Source: DASSHC01 sp035693105
Lineage (GTDB): Bacteria; Chloroflexota; Chloroflexia; Thermomicrobiales; Thermomicrobiaceae
DNA length: 12,480 nucleotides
Reading direction: 5' to 3'
Assembly (NCBI GenBank): GCA_035693105.1
Contig: DASSHC010000389.1
Coordinates: forward strand, 1 to 12,480
The translations under genes and the position numbers were made by a program. Below, one piece after another: positions 1 through 6,400 of the stretch. Numbering within the stretch: position 1 is the first letter of the stretch; each line of letters begins with the position of its first letter. The notes under the pieces are model-generated. The model was given only the letters and a program-made list of their open reading frames with translations. It did not search any database and was not told the origin of the DNA.

Positions 1-1
1 C

Positions 2-430
2 CTGCTGGCGCATCTGCCCACCGAGCAGTTCGACCGATGGCTTCAGCCGCTGCCGCTATCGATCGTGCAGCAGGACCGCCTCGACCGCATGGTTGCCGTG
101 TTGGAGCAGCCGCTCGAACGCGGGCGCGCGCTGCTGGTCTCGGGAACGCTCGACACGCTGGAACGTGACGCCCTCAAGGAGGGCCGGCCCGAGGCGTACG
201 ACGCCATTTACGCACAGGCTGTACGGGAAATGGCCACGGCCGGGCCGCCGCTGCCGGCGTGGGCCGACGGCGTGCTGGGCATCTTGTTCGGCCGCGACGC
301 CGCGCACGTGTTCGCGGAAGAGACGACGGACGCCGACGGCAAGCCCAAGGGCGGCCAGTTCACGGGGAAACCGCCGGTGCCGACGCCGGCTGAGCAGCAG
401 GACACCATTCGCCACGGCAAGGCTGGGTAA
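2..430 (+). CDS. Unidentified protein, 3' end only (probable virion-region gene)
   Basis: The reading frame is open from the left edge of the window to a TAA stop, so this is the C-terminal 142 residues of a longer protein. An internal GTG at 65 could be read as a start, but 21 sense codons precede it in frame, so I treat the gene as truncated by the window. The visible part is mainly helical and charged, then a loop with many Asp, Gly and Pro residues (DADGKPKGGQFTGKPPVPTP). No catalytic motif is recognisable. It lies 12 bases before the next gene and in the same direction as the tail-fibre-like genes, so a structural or assembly role is plausible by position only. Confidence 0.7.
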   Translation: MLAHLPTEQFDRWLQPLPLSIVQQDRLDRMVAVLEQPLERGRALLVSGTLDTLERDALKEGRPEAYDAIYAQAVREMATAGPPLPAWADGVLGILFGRDAAHVFAEETTDADGKPKGGQFTGKPPVPTPAEQQDTIRHGKAG

Positions 431-442
431 AGGAGATCGACG

Positions 443-1144
443 ATGTCTAACAAGTTCAACCGCGGCAACCTGCTCGACTTCGAGAGCGCCACCGCCAGCC
501 CGGTGAGCGGGGCGATCTTGGGCGTCACGCCCAAGGTCTCGGCGTGGATCAAGGTGAAAAACACCGATTCGGTGACGTTCACCTTCACGACCACGGGCAC
601 CGCCGACGGATCGTGGAAGGTGGAGCTGTCGAACGACGAGGCGGCCACCAAGGTCAACGTCGTCGATCGCGCCAACCTGATCGCGCCGCCGACGCTGCCC
701 ACCGGGACGCTGCAAAACTCTACGGTGGCGATCACGACGCTCGGGTACGCGTACCTGCGCCTGACCTTCACGCCCGTCGGTGGCGCCGGCAACGCCGATG
801 CGCAAACCGGCGTGATCGTCGGCAAGCCCGTGGATCTGGCACAGGTGTCGCTGGCCTCGGCGTTCATCTACGTCCCCGCCGCCGGCGCCGCGGCCGGCTC
901 GTGGCTCATGGAGACGTCGAACGACTGGAGCGGCATCGGAGCCGGCACCACGCCGCGCATCGCGGACGGACAGTGGACGGACATCATCGACGCTGGTGAC
1001 CCCGCGATCGCGAGCGTCGCGGGCAGCGGTCAGAAGCTGTCGCTGCGGCTGGGGTTCGTCGAACAGGGCGCGCTTCGCATCTCGTACACACCAGCCAGCG
1101 GGTTCGGCGCGCTCAAGGTGTTCTTTGTCGGGAAGGGGGCATAG
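443..1144 (+). CDS. Beta-rich phage protein with an internal duplication
   Basis: A 233-residue protein with no cysteine. An AAGGAG ribosome-binding site stands 8 bases before the ATG. The protein contains two related halves. The first has GSWKVELSND (about 57-66), then AYLRLTFTP (103-111) and GVIVGK (123-128). The second has GSWLMETSND (152-161), then ALRISYTP (210-217) and VFFVGK (226-231). Each half alternates polar and hydrophobic residues and is rich in Thr, Ser, Gly and Val, as expected for a beta-sandwich. The position just before a tail-fibre-like gene suggests a virion surface, decoration or fibre-associated role. I do not recognise the family; the duplication is seen directly and the role is inferred. 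Confidence 0.8.
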   Translation: MSNKFNRGNLLDFESATASPVSGAILGVTPKVSAWIKVKNTDSVTFTFTTTGTADGSWKVELSNDEAATKVNVVDRANLIAPPTLPTGTLQNSTVAITTLGYAYLRLTFTPVGGAGNADAQTGVIVGKPVDLAQVSLASAFIYVPAAGAAAGSWLMETSNDWSGIGAGTTPRIADGQWTDIIDAGDPAIASVAGSGQKLSLRLGFVEQGALRISYTPASGFGALKVFFVGKGA

Positions 1145-1146
1145 TC

Positions 1147-1941
1147 ATGCCGACTCGCACCATCGGCCGAATGAAGGTGGCATCGGCCAACATCGTCGAC
1201 GCGTCCGCATTCGGACGCAGTTGGCTCACGACGGCGGATCAAGCGTCGGCGCGCGGGCTCCTGGGTGTTAGCGACGTCGGAGACCTGCGCAACTACGCCG
1301 TTGCGGACGCGATCGCTCTCCTGGGACTCACTCGGCCACAGGTGGTCGTCGAGGAGCCGTTCAACAATCAGCCGGGCGCCGCGAACTCGACGTTCAGCGC
1401 GGTCGGCGGCACGCTGGCGCAGTCATCGCGCGGGCAAGGTGGATGGTTCCAGCTCACCACCGCAGCGGGAGCGGGCTCGAACGCGAGCTGCCACAACAAC
1501 CAGCGACAGGTGCTGGTCACTGACGTCACCCACAAAAAGTGGTACTCCCTCTTCCTGTTCGCCCTGGAGTCCGCCGTCAATGCTGACTCCACGCTGCGTC
1601 TCGGCCTCTATGATGCCTCGCTGGCCACAACTGGTGGCGTGTACATGGGCATGTTCGGCGGCGCGGCCGGCAGCACGACCAAGTTCGGCTTCTTCCACGA
1701 GCAGGCGGGCGTCACGACGGGGGTGCTGTCGTCGGTAAACATCGACCTCGGCGGCATCCACCTGGGGCGCCAGTACTGCGATGGGGCGGGGAATATTTAC
1801 GGATCGATGGACTTCGAGGCGGCCAAGACGTTCGTCGGCGCCAGTAACGTTGCCTGCATGGCCCATCTGCAAATGCTGAACGGCGCAGGCGGCGGCGCTC
1901 GCTCCTACTCGTTCGGCCACGCGCTGCTGATCACGGAGTAG
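1147..1941 (+). CDS. Tail-fibre-like phage protein
   Basis: A 264-residue protein beginning 2 bases after the previous stop codon, with an AAGGGGG ribosome-binding site 8 bases before the ATG. The N-terminal 65 residues contain ADQASARGLLGVSDVGDLRNYAV-type sequence. Short Ala-Arg-xx-Leu-Gly segments of this kind are common in phage tail fibres and tail-associated proteins, where they form the trimeric shaft. The rest is rich in Gly, Ser, Thr and aromatic residues (for example GGVYMGMFGG and HLGRQYCDGAGNIYGSMDF) and looks like a beta-rich globular head that could bind a host receptor. It is followed after 5 bases by an esterase gene, a common pairing for host-surface recognition and modification. 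Receptor binding is inferred, not shown. Confidence 0.7.
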   Translation: MPTRTIGRMKVASANIVDASAFGRSWLTTADQASARGLLGVSDVGDLRNYAVADAIALLGLTRPQVVVEEPFNNQPGAANSTFSAVGGTLAQSSRGQGGWFQLTTAAGAGSNASCHNNQRQVLVTDVTHKKWYSLFLFALESAVNADSTLRLGLYDASLATTGGVYMGMFGGAAGSTTKFGFFHEQAGVTTGVLSSVNIDLGGIHLGRQYCDGAGNIYGSMDFEAAKTFVGASNVACMAHLQMLNGAGGGARSYSFGHALLITE

Positions 1942-1946
1942 CCTGC

Positions 1947-2594
1947 GTGCCATTCGCCAGCATCACACCGTTCACGAACTGCCCGGTAAGCCCAGCCGAG
2001 CAGCTGCAGGTGTGCCCGCTCGGCGACAGCATCACCCAGGGCACCAATGGCGGCTGGAAGGTGCCGCTGTTCGCGGCCGTGAAGGCGCGCCGGACCAATT
2101 CGGATTTCGTCGGGTACACGCCCAACGCGCTCCTGACGCCGCCGGTGACGAACTGCGGGACGGGCAGCTGCGGGTTCCCGGGGTCGTCGGCAGCGTCGTG
2201 GAAGGCGGCCGGCGTGGCGACCTACGTTGGCGTGACGCCCAAGCCGCCGGACATCTTTCTAGTGTCGCTCGGTACCAACGACGCGAACAACGTCCAGGGT
2301 GGCCAGGACGTGGGCGCGGTTGTGGATCAGATCGTCGTGCTCGCGCCCAAGGCAATTGTGCTGGTGGCGACGCGCCCCCCTCAGGTCGCGAACGCGTCGA
2401 CGACCATCAACAGCGAGATCAAGGCGCAAATCGCGCTCCGTCGGACGCGCGGCTACAACGTCGCGATCGTGGACCAGTTCGCGAACATGACGACCGCTGA
2501 TCTCCTAGAGGACGGCGTTCATCCGACACCAACCGGCTACCAGAAGATGGGCCAACTCTGGATCGCATCTCTCTTGCCCTACGTGAAGCCATGA
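1947..2594 (+). CDS. SGNH/GDSL-family esterase, probably tail-associated
   Basis: A 215-residue hydrolase. The SGNH family blocks are clear. Block I is GDSITQG with the nucleophile Ser28. A Gly-rich turn near residues 76-82 (GFPGSSA) is in the right place for block II. Block III is SLGTND with Asn111 for the oxyanion hole. Block V is DGVHPTPTGY with Asp189 and His192 completing the triad. SGNH enzymes remove acyl groups from lipids, polysaccharides or peptidoglycan. In phage tail modules they are known to deacetylate capsule or O-antigen, which fits the position directly after a tail-fibre-like gene. There is no signal peptide. The GTG start is supported by a GGAG 8 bases upstream. The substrate cannot be read from the sequence. 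Confidence 0.93.
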   Translation: MPFASITPFTNCPVSPAEQLQVCPLGDSITQGTNGGWKVPLFAAVKARRTNSDFVGYTPNALLTPPVTNCGTGSCGFPGSSAASWKAAGVATYVGVTPKPPDIFLVSLGTNDANNVQGGQDVGAVVDQIVVLAPKAIVLVATRPPQVANASTTINSEIKAQIALRRTRGYNVAIVDQFANMTTADLLEDGVHPTPTGYQKMGQLWIASLLPYVKP

Positions 2595-2692
2595 CAACAC
2601 TCCGTCGCTCACTTCGAACCGCCGCCTGGGAACTGGCGGCAATGGGGTTGCTCCTTGTCGGAATCGTCAAATACGTCGCCTGTCACCGGTGA
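2591..2692 (+). CDS. Small single-span membrane protein (33 aa)
   Basis: A 33-codon frame starting at an ATG that overlaps the esterase stop codon (ATGA), the coupling used through most of this window. The N-terminus is basic (Arg at 5, 6 and 9). A hydrophobic segment of about 20 residues follows (AAWELAAMGLLLVGIVKYVA) and the C-terminus is short (CHR). This fits a small inner-membrane protein with a cytoplasmic basic N-terminus. At the head of a lysis-type cassette it could be a holin subunit or a lysis regulator. No family is recognisable at this length. It overlaps the next frame by 38 bases unless that gene starts later. Confidence 0.5.
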   Translation: MTTLRRSLRTAAWELAAMGLLLVGIVKYVACHR

Positions 2693-2888
2693 AACGCCCG
2701 CGATTGCCCTTCCTGGCGTGATCGCGCCGGCCGGCTGGCCCGATGTCGCGCGCGGCGCGGTCGTATCGATCTGCGCCGTCGCCGTCGCCTGGCACCGCCC
2801 CGAGTCCGCCGACTGGGCGCTACTGGTGCTGACCACCGTCGCGTCTCCCGCTCTCGCCCGCGCACTGCTCGACCGCTTTCGGAGGTGA
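2655..2888 (+). CDS. Holin-like small membrane protein
   Basis: A 77-residue frame from a TTG start. It has a polar N-terminus, then two hydrophobic segments (about residues 33-46, VARGAVVSICAVAV, and 54-69, WALLVLTTVASPALAR) separated by a short polar turn, and a basic tail (LLDRFRR). Two membrane spans with a basic C-terminus in a protein this small, beside a peptidoglycan peptidase, is typical of phage holins. The start is uncertain. TTG at 2655 lies inside the preceding small gene and has only a weak G-rich sequence upstream. GTG at 2718 would give 56 residues that keep both hydrophobic segments. No named holin family is recognised. Confidence 0.6.
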   Translation: MSESSNTSPVTGETPAIALPGVIAPAGWPDVARGAVVSICAVAVAWHRPESADWALLVLTTVASPALARALLDRFRR

Positions 2889-2891
2889 TCC
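2881..2891 (+). promoter_or_regulatory. Unusually complete Shine-Dalgarno sequence
   Basis: GGAGGTGATCC lies directly before the ATG at 2892 and is complementary over 11 bases to the usual bacterial 16S rRNA 3' end (GGATCACCTCC). It fixes the start of the lipoprotein gene. The TGA stop of the upstream holin-like gene falls inside it, so ribosomes finishing that gene terminate on the binding site of the next. Confidence 0.85.
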
Positions 2892-3434
2892 ATGAAGAGC
2901 TACATCCGCCGTCTCCGCTGGTTGATTCTGCTCGGTGGCTTCTGCGCCGCCTGCTCGATTGTGAAGCCGCTGCCCGGCAAGGTGGGCGACAAGCCCGGCC
3001 TCGCCGACGCGCAGGCGCTGATCTGGCGCACCGCCTACCACCGCACCGACGCGAGCCCATTGGTCTACGTCGTCGAAGGCGACGAGCTCTCATGCACTGA
3101 TCCGAACAGCGGAAAGCCTGGGTTCGAGTGCACGTCGGTCGGCTGCCGCGAGGGCTGCACGGCCTCGCCGCTGGCCGTGCACGTGGCATTCGACGGCGGG
3201 CAACACGTCAACCCGAACAGCACGATCACGGGGCAGCGGTGGTCAGATACAACGCTGGCCCACGAGGACGAGCACGCGAAGAAGATCCGTGACGCCCTCG
3301 AGTTGCTGCGGTACACGCCGCGCACGGCAGACGCGCTGCTGATCCTGGGCGACCGGAACCACGAGGCGCCAGAGTGGCAGCCGGGCGGCGAGGTGGACCA
3401 GGCCAACCGCCTGCTGCAGGAGCGCGGCCTATGA
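2892..3434 (+). CDS. Secreted lipoprotein with an HExxH zinc-protease motif
   Basis: A 180-residue protein. The N-terminus (MKSYIRRLRWLILLGGFCAAC) is a lipoprotein signal peptide: basic residues, a hydrophobic core, and a lipobox ending at Cys21. The mature part has Cys68, Cys80, Cys85 and Cys89, which may form disulfides. TLAHEDEHAKKI (residues 121-132) contains HEDEH, which fits the HExxH zinc-binding and catalytic motif of metallopeptidases. A third metal ligand is not obvious; His157 and Glu158 in DRNHEAPEW are candidates. The start is set by an 11-base Shine-Dalgarno match. In the lysis cassette it could help breach the envelope, for example as a spanin-like or outer-membrane factor, or act as a surface exclusion lipoprotein. 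The motif is short, so enzymatic activity is only a hypothesis. Confidence 0.75.
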   Translation: MKSYIRRLRWLILLGGFCAACSIVKPLPGKVGDKPGLADAQALIWRTAYHRTDASPLVYVVEGDELSCTDPNSGKPGFECTSVGCREGCTASPLAVHVAFDGGQHVNPNSTITGQRWSDTTLAHEDEHAKKIRDALELLRYTPRTADALLILGDRNHEAPEWQPGGEVDQANRLLQERGL

Positions 3435-3538
3435 TTCGCCTCGGCATTCTCTGGGCGGCGGTCATCGACCAGGCGCTGGGCATCCGCTGCCCCGTCCTGT
3501 GGTCGTGCTCGCGCACCTACCGCCGGTGCTGGCAATGA
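3431..3538 (+). CDS. Possible very small protein (35 aa)
   Basis: A 35-codon frame whose ATG overlaps the lipoprotein stop (ATGA) and whose TGA overlaps the ATG at 3535 of the next gene. The sequence has a hydrophobic N-terminal half (MIRLGILWAAVIDQALGI) and a basic Cys-rich tail (Cys at 20, 26 and 33). Overlaps at both ends, matching the style of neighbouring genes, are the main support. No family is recognised, and the frame may instead be a translated linker that only couples the two genes. Confidence 0.4.
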   Translation: MIRLGILWAAVIDQALGIRCPVLWSCSRTYRRCWQ

Positions 3539-3762
3539 TCGCCGAGATTATCGCCACCCTGGGCCTGATTATCGAGTACATCGACGACCATCCCGAGGTG
3601 GCCAAGATGCTGGCCGAGGAAGCCCAGGAACTGCTCGGCAAGCACAAGGACGACAAGGAGTTGCCAGGGCGGGAGGCGATGCGTGGACTGGCGGCGGGAA
3701 TGGCGGCGTCGAACGCCAACGCGGTTCAGGCATACGCCCGGGCCAAGGCGGCGGCCAAATGA
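3535..3762 (+). CDS. Small helical protein of the lysis region
   Basis: A 75-residue protein from ATG 3535. A GTG at 3499 would add 12 residues, but ATG 3535 overlaps the preceding frame's stop, the local rule. The N-terminus (MIAEIIATLGLIIEYI) is strongly hydrophobic and could be a membrane-associated helix. The remainder is a charged helical stretch (HPEVAKMLAEEAQELLGKHKDDKE) and an Ala-rich tail. It ends in an ATGA overlap with the M15 peptidase gene. A role as a holin or antiholin partner is possible by location; the family is not recognised. Confidence 0.65.
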   Translation: MIAEIIATLGLIIEYIDDHPEVAKMLAEEAQELLGKHKDDKELPGREAMRGLAAGMAASNANAVQAYARAKAAAK

Positions 3763-4226
3763 CCACCGCTGAGCTCGACCGGCTGGCGCTGCTGCACCCC
3801 GAGGCGCTCTGGCGCGTAGAGCGCGTCATTCAGCGCATGGCCGCTCGCGGCTTCGACGTCTACGTGGGGCGCACGCTCGGGACCGCGGCCGACGTTGCTG
3901 CTGCCGTTGCTGCTGGGCGCGCCGCCAAGGGCATGAAGGTCGACTGGCACATGCTCAGGCGCGCGGCCGACCTGCGGCAGCGCAAGAAAGACGGCGGCCC
4001 CAACTTCGACCAGTCGGCGGCGTCGGAACCGTTCTGGCGCGCGCTGTATGAGGAAGCCACGGCCATGGGTCTGCGGTCGCTGGCGTATCACCCCGACGGG
4101 ACGAAGTTCATCATCCAGACGTCCAAGGGGCCGATCTGGGACTCAGGGCACGTCGAGTATCGAGCACCGCACGCCACGCTGGCGGCGGCGGTCGCCGCCG
4201 AGCTGCCCAGAGCGGAGGTCGCGTGA
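3759..4226 (+). CDS. M15-type peptidoglycan peptidase, probable endolysin
   Basis: A 155-residue protein resembling the VanY/M15 D-Ala-D-Ala or L-Ala-D-Glu peptidases used by phages as endolysins. The M15 core pattern S-x-H-x-x-G-x-A-x-D is matched in spacing by DWHMLRRAAD, giving His64 and Asp71 as zinc ligands. The usual Gly is Arg and the usual Ser is Asp. The C-terminal zinc-site motif appears as DSGHVEYR, with His131 as third ligand and Glu133 nearby. Upstream, GFDVYVGRTLGTAADVAAAVAAGR resembles the family's substrate-binding Arg and Q/LY-GR region. The ATG overlaps the previous stop. There is no signal peptide, so export through a holin is expected, consistent with the membrane proteins around it. 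Confidence 0.8.
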   Translation: MTTAELDRLALLHPEALWRVERVIQRMAARGFDVYVGRTLGTAADVAAAVAAGRAAKGMKVDWHMLRRAADLRQRKKDGGPNFDQSAASEPFWRALYEEATAMGLRSLAYHPDGTKFIIQTSKGPIWDSGHVEYRAPHATLAAAVAAELPRAEVA

Positions 4227-4639
4227 ATGGTGACGGCACAACCGACCGCATCGACTACCCGCGCGAGTTCGCCCACGAACTGCGGGTGGAACTTTGGGCG
4301 ATCGCAAAGCGTATTGGAGAAATTGAGGATGCTCTCTCGCGATGTAGCGTCGCTGAGCGAAGAAGCCTCCTCTTTCGCCTCTCGGAGCGGCTCGAAGTCC
4401 TCAGCACCGTCGCAGGCGAGGCCGCTGGAGTTGTCCGCGGTCACGTCGCTGCCCTGACGATGCAGATGGCTCGGCACCCCGACTTCGCCGACACCATCAT
4501 CGACATGCCGGCCATACGGCTGGACGAGCTGCCGCCGCCGGCGGCGCAGTCCCCGATCGTCAAGTACGCGGCCATCATTGCCTCGGGGGCCGTCGCGATC
4601 GCTGCCGTGGCGGCTTGGCTGGCCACCCGCTGGCCATGA
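4223..4639 (+). CDS. Tail-anchored membrane protein, holin- or spanin-like candidate
   Basis: A 138-residue protein from a GTG that overlaps the endolysin stop (GTGA). Residues 12-90 are predicted long amphipathic helices (ELRVELWAIAKRIGEIEDAL and RRSLLFRLSERLEVLSTVAG), followed by a proline-rich linker (LPPPAAQSP). A single hydrophobic span at about 112-135 (IVKYAAIIASGAVAIAAVAAW) ends in ATRWP. This is a C-terminal tail anchor with a helical domain on the other side. It lies immediately after the endolysin gene and is the last gene before a convergent junction, so it is likely part of the lysis cassette. No named family is recognised. Confidence 0.7.
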   Translation: MNGDGTTDRIDYPREFAHELRVELWAIAKRIGEIEDALSRCSVAERRSLLFRLSERLEVLSTVAGEAAGVVRGHVAALTMQMARHPDFADTIIDMPAIRLDELPPPAAQSPIVKYAAIIASGAVAIAAVAAWLATRWP

Positions 4640-4643
4640 GTTT

Positions 4644-4660
4644 CCGTACGCCGTGTACGG
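4644..4660. terminator. Hairpin between convergent genes, possible bidirectional terminator
   Basis: CCGTAC-GCCGT-GTACGG is a perfect 6-bp stem with a 5-base loop. It fills the 24-base gap between the end of the membrane-protein gene and the end of the minus-strand RusA gene. There is no U-tract on either side, so an intrinsic terminator is not certain. The sequence also shares CACGGCGTACGG (minus strand) and TACGGTAAT (plus strand) with the dispersed element at 9516 and, in slightly shorter form, with the one at 5515, so it may be a protein-binding site instead. Confidence 0.45.
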
Positions 4661-4663
4661 TAA

Positions 4664-5050
4664 TCAGAACGGCGGCACTTCGGCGATCGTCACCAGGACG
4701 CCGGGGCGCCGCGCGTCCACGGTCCAGGCGTCGGACCACGACGTGATCCAGCGCCAGCCGTCACCCTGAAGAACGCCGGCCTTCACGAGGCCATCGTTCA
4801 CCAGCTTGCGGCCCCCGGCGGCGATGTTGTCTGGGTCGCGGCGCTGGTGCAGCTCGCACCACTGGAAGTGCATCGTCACCGGCCGCGCGAAGGTGGGCAG
4901 CCGGGCGGATTTGGCCAGGGCCCACACCGTATCGGTCCAGGCGCGCTTGAGGCGCGCGTAGCCGGCGCCCCGCCCGCCGCTGCCCTTGGCCGCCGCGATC
5001 AGCTCGTTCAGGCCCGGCATCGGCCCCGCAATCCACAACTGCGCCGTCAC
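4664..5050 (-). CDS. rusA: RusA-family Holliday-junction resolvase
   Basis: A 128-residue protein that would cleave four-way DNA junctions during phage recombination or replication. The N-terminus (TAQLWIAGPMPGLNELI) matches the RusA beta strand and loop. The acidic core is QRRDPDNIAAGGRKL, with Asp72, Asp74 and Asn75, followed by NDGLVKAGVLQGDGW with Asp97. In E. coli RusA the catalytic Asp residues are 70, 72 and 91. The first Asp of the later DD pair is Gly here and the second is kept, and there is a small insertion (AAGG) after DN, which I recall from phage members. GTG at 5050 is preferred because AAGGTGG lies just upstream; an ATG at 5080 would add ten residues not typical of the family. 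It is the only minus-strand gene in the window. Confidence 0.9.
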   Translation of the reverse strand: MTAQLWIAGPMPGLNELIAAAKGSGGRGAGYARLKRAWTDTVWALAKSARLPTFARPVTMHFQWCELHQRRDPDNIAAGGRKLVNDGLVKAGVLQGDGWRWITSWSDAWTVDARRPGVLVTIAEVPPF

Positions 5051-5096
5051 GCGGCCACCTTGACGATGCAGCCAAGGCACCGCACGATGGGCAGCC

Positions 5097-5504
5097 GTGA
5101 CACCGAAGGAGTTGCGGGCTGAGGCCGCTCGCGCGCGGGCTGAGGCCCGGCGGCTGATCGACTATGCCGAGACGTTGGACGAGGCGGCGAAGCGTGGCGA
5201 CGGCTTGCAAGCATCGTCACGTCAGCGTATCGTATCACCTGTGGATGTCAATCAGGACGGTCTGTCGGCGTATACCAAGCGAGCCGCTACGCGCTCCTGG
5301 CGCGAGCTGCAGCGCAAGCTGTACGAGAAGAACGTCACCGTAGCCGGCCTGGCGCGCGAGCTGGGCGAGTCGCGGTCCCGGGTCTCGAGCTGGTTCGCCG
5401 CCGCGGGAAGCGCGGGAAATCGGCCGATCCCTCGGTCGATCGCACAGAAGCTGGAAGCGAAGTACGGCATTCCGCTCGGCGACTGGCCGCGCATCGACGG
5501 CTGA
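5097..5504 (+). CDS. XRE-like helix-turn-helix regulator
   Basis: A 135-residue protein with two parts. Residues 1-35 form a charged helix (PKELRAEAARARAEARRLI) likely to be a coiled coil. Residues 66-135 resemble an XRE/Cro-type DNA-binding domain: TVAGLARELG and SRSRVSSWFA form the helix-turn-helix (about 81-100). The ending IPRSIAQKLEAKYGIPLGDWPRI matches the common ending of this class (A.kiE..tGIp...W). It is divergent from rusA across 46 bases and precedes the recombination genes, so it may control one or both. The start is GTG 5097. GTG 5241 would give an 87-residue protein with only the DNA-binding part, and an AGCGTATC site at 5224 lies upstream of that alternative start. Confidence 0.75.
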   Translation: MTPKELRAEAARARAEARRLIDYAETLDEAAKRGDGLQASSRQRIVSPVDVNQDGLSAYTKRAATRSWRELQRKLYEKNVTVAGLARELGESRSRVSSWFAAAGSAGNRPIPRSIAQKLEAKYGIPLGDWPRIDG

Positions 5505-5514
5505 TGCCGCACAT

Positions 5515-5539
5515 GGCGTACGGTAATTGCGCGTAGCGT
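5515..5539 (+). repeat. Dispersed intergenic element, copy B
   Basis: GGCGTACGGTAATTGCGC (5515-5532) is identical over 18 bases to 9516-9533. The next seven bases differ at two positions, so 23 of 25 match. It begins 10 bases after the XRE-like gene and precedes the next operon. It continues into GCGCGTAGCGT (5529-5539), which also occurs at 10743-10753. Likely a promoter or operator; the role is inferred from position and conservation. Confidence 0.7.
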
Positions 5540-5575
5540 AAAAATCGCCCGACCCCCATTGCGCGCGTGTCGTCT

Positions 5576-5585
5576 GTAGCGTATC
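5576..5585 (+). promoter_or_regulatory. GTAGCGTATC operator-like site
   Basis: GTAGCGTATC occurs here 8 bases before the ATG at 5594 and, inverted, at 10786-10795. AGCGTATC also occurs at 5224-5231. All lie in or near regulator genes or gene starts, which suggests binding sites for one of the two small DNA-binding proteins encoded here. Confidence 0.45.
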
Positions 5586-5593
5586 AACTAGGC

Positions 5594-5761
5594 ATGCGAG
5601 ACGACGCGGCGCCCGAGGTTGAACAGGACGACGACCGGACCACCCAGATTCCGGCCGAGAGGATGGCCGAGCTGGCGCGGCCGGAATCGATGGTCGAGCT
5701 GATCCGCGGGCGCCGAGCGGAGCGCGACGCCGACATGGTCACCTTCGAGGTGGAGTGGTGA
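5594..5761 (+). CDS. Small acidic protein of unknown function
   Basis: A 55-residue hydrophilic protein, rich in Asp and Glu (RDDAAPEVEQDDDRTTQIP), with a helical middle (AERMAELARPESMVELIRGRRAERDAD) and the ending MVTFEVEW. A GTG at 5567 would add nine residues but would place the start upstream of the GTAGCGTATC site, so I prefer ATG 5594. Neither start has a clear Shine-Dalgarno sequence. It is the first gene of the recombination operon and overlaps the next frame by GTGA. No family is recognised. Confidence 0.6.
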   Translation: MRDDAAPEVEQDDDRTTQIPAERMAELARPESMVELIRGRRAERDADMVTFEVEW

Positions 5762-5883
5762 TCCCCGGCGGCTACGGCTGGGAGCCCGAGGACGCCTGGG
5801 CGTACTACCGCGACTTCGGCGACGAGGAACGCGCCGAGCATGCCCAGCGCGAAGCGAACGACGACGAAACCGAGGAGGGATGA
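5758..5883 (+). CDS. Small acidic protein (41 aa)
   Basis: A 41-codon frame that fills the space between two better-supported genes. Its GTG overlaps the previous stop (GTGA) with GAGGTGGAG just upstream as a ribosome-binding site. The product is aromatic at the start (IPGGYGWEPEDAWAYYRDF) and strongly acidic at the end (NDDETEEG). The last codons also encode the GAGGAGGG ribosome-binding site for the following lipoprotein. No family is recognised. Phage proteins of this size and charge are often DNA mimics or anti-host factors, but nothing specific supports that here. Confidence 0.6.
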   Translation: MIPGGYGWEPEDAWAYYRDFGDEERAEHAQREANDDETEEG

Positions 5884-5885
5884 CC

Positions 5886-6176
5886 ATGACGAAGCTGTTG
5901 CTGATCTGTGTGGTGGTCGCCGCGCTGGTGACCGGGTGCGATGCGGTCGAGGGGCAGGGTAGCGTCGAGAGCGCGAGCGGCGCCAGCGTCTGCCCGGCCG
6001 GACTGGTCGTCCAGGCGGACGTGTGCCCCGGCACCGGCGGACAGCTGGCGCTGTGCAAGGCCAAGGGCGAAGAGAACGGCGTCAGTGCGCCGGTGGGCGT
6101 GTCCTGGTGCCTCGTGGCGACGGCGCCGGCCGAGGGCGTGATCGACTACGTCGAGTGCGTGCCGGTGTGCCCGTGA
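5886..6176 (+). CDS. Cysteine-rich lipoprotein
   Basis: A 96-residue protein. MTKLLLICVVVAALVTGC is a clear lipoprotein signal peptide: Lys3, a hydrophobic core, and the lipobox LVTGC with Cys18 as the lipidated residue. The mature part has six cysteines (about 36, 47, 57, 75, 91 and 95), an even number that could give three disulfides, as expected for an exported small domain. ATG 5886 is preferred over ATG 5880 because GAGGAGG (5872-5878) is then 7 bases upstream instead of abutting the start. A lipoprotein inside a DNA-recombination operon is unexpected. In temperate phages such proteins are often expressed in the lysogen and can block superinfection; that role is inferred. Confidence 0.8.
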   Translation: MTKLLLICVVVAALVTGCDAVEGQGSVESASGASVCPAGLVVQADVCPGTGGQLALCKAKGEENGVSAPVGVSWCLVATAPAEGVIDYVECVPVCP

Positions 6177-6400
6177 CCGTGCAGGAGATGTCCGCTCTGA
6201 TCGCGGAGCGCGTGCGCATCAGTGAGGCGGCGGCGATCGCCGTTGAGCGCCTGCGCATCACGGCGGCCGTCGCGAAGTTGCTGAGCGACGCCCTGGACGT
6301 GTGGCCAAAGAGCGACGTCGTGGCGCTGGCGATGCTCGGGGAGCGGATCTTGGGCGCTATCGAGGGACCACGAACGCAGGAAGGGAAACCATCAACATGA
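6173..6400 (+). CDS. Small helical protein of unknown function
   Basis: A 75-residue protein from a GTG overlapping the lipoprotein stop (GTGA). The frame is open further upstream, but that part is the shadow of the lipoprotein gene. The sequence is almost entirely helical, with a short internal similarity: IAERVRISEAAAIAVERL followed by RITAAVAKLL. Its end overlaps the ATG of the annealing-protein gene (ATGA). No family is recognised. Confidence 0.65.
   Translation: MTVQEMSALIAERVRISEAAAIAVERLRITAAVAKLLSDALDVWPKSDVVALAMLGERILGAIEGPRTQEGKPST

Noticed and set aside
56..867. Two long minus-strand open frames opposite the first two genes
   Set aside because: They lie antisense to well-supported plus-strand genes with good ribosome-binding sites. 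Their Arg-rich composition is typical of shadow frames in G+C-rich DNA.
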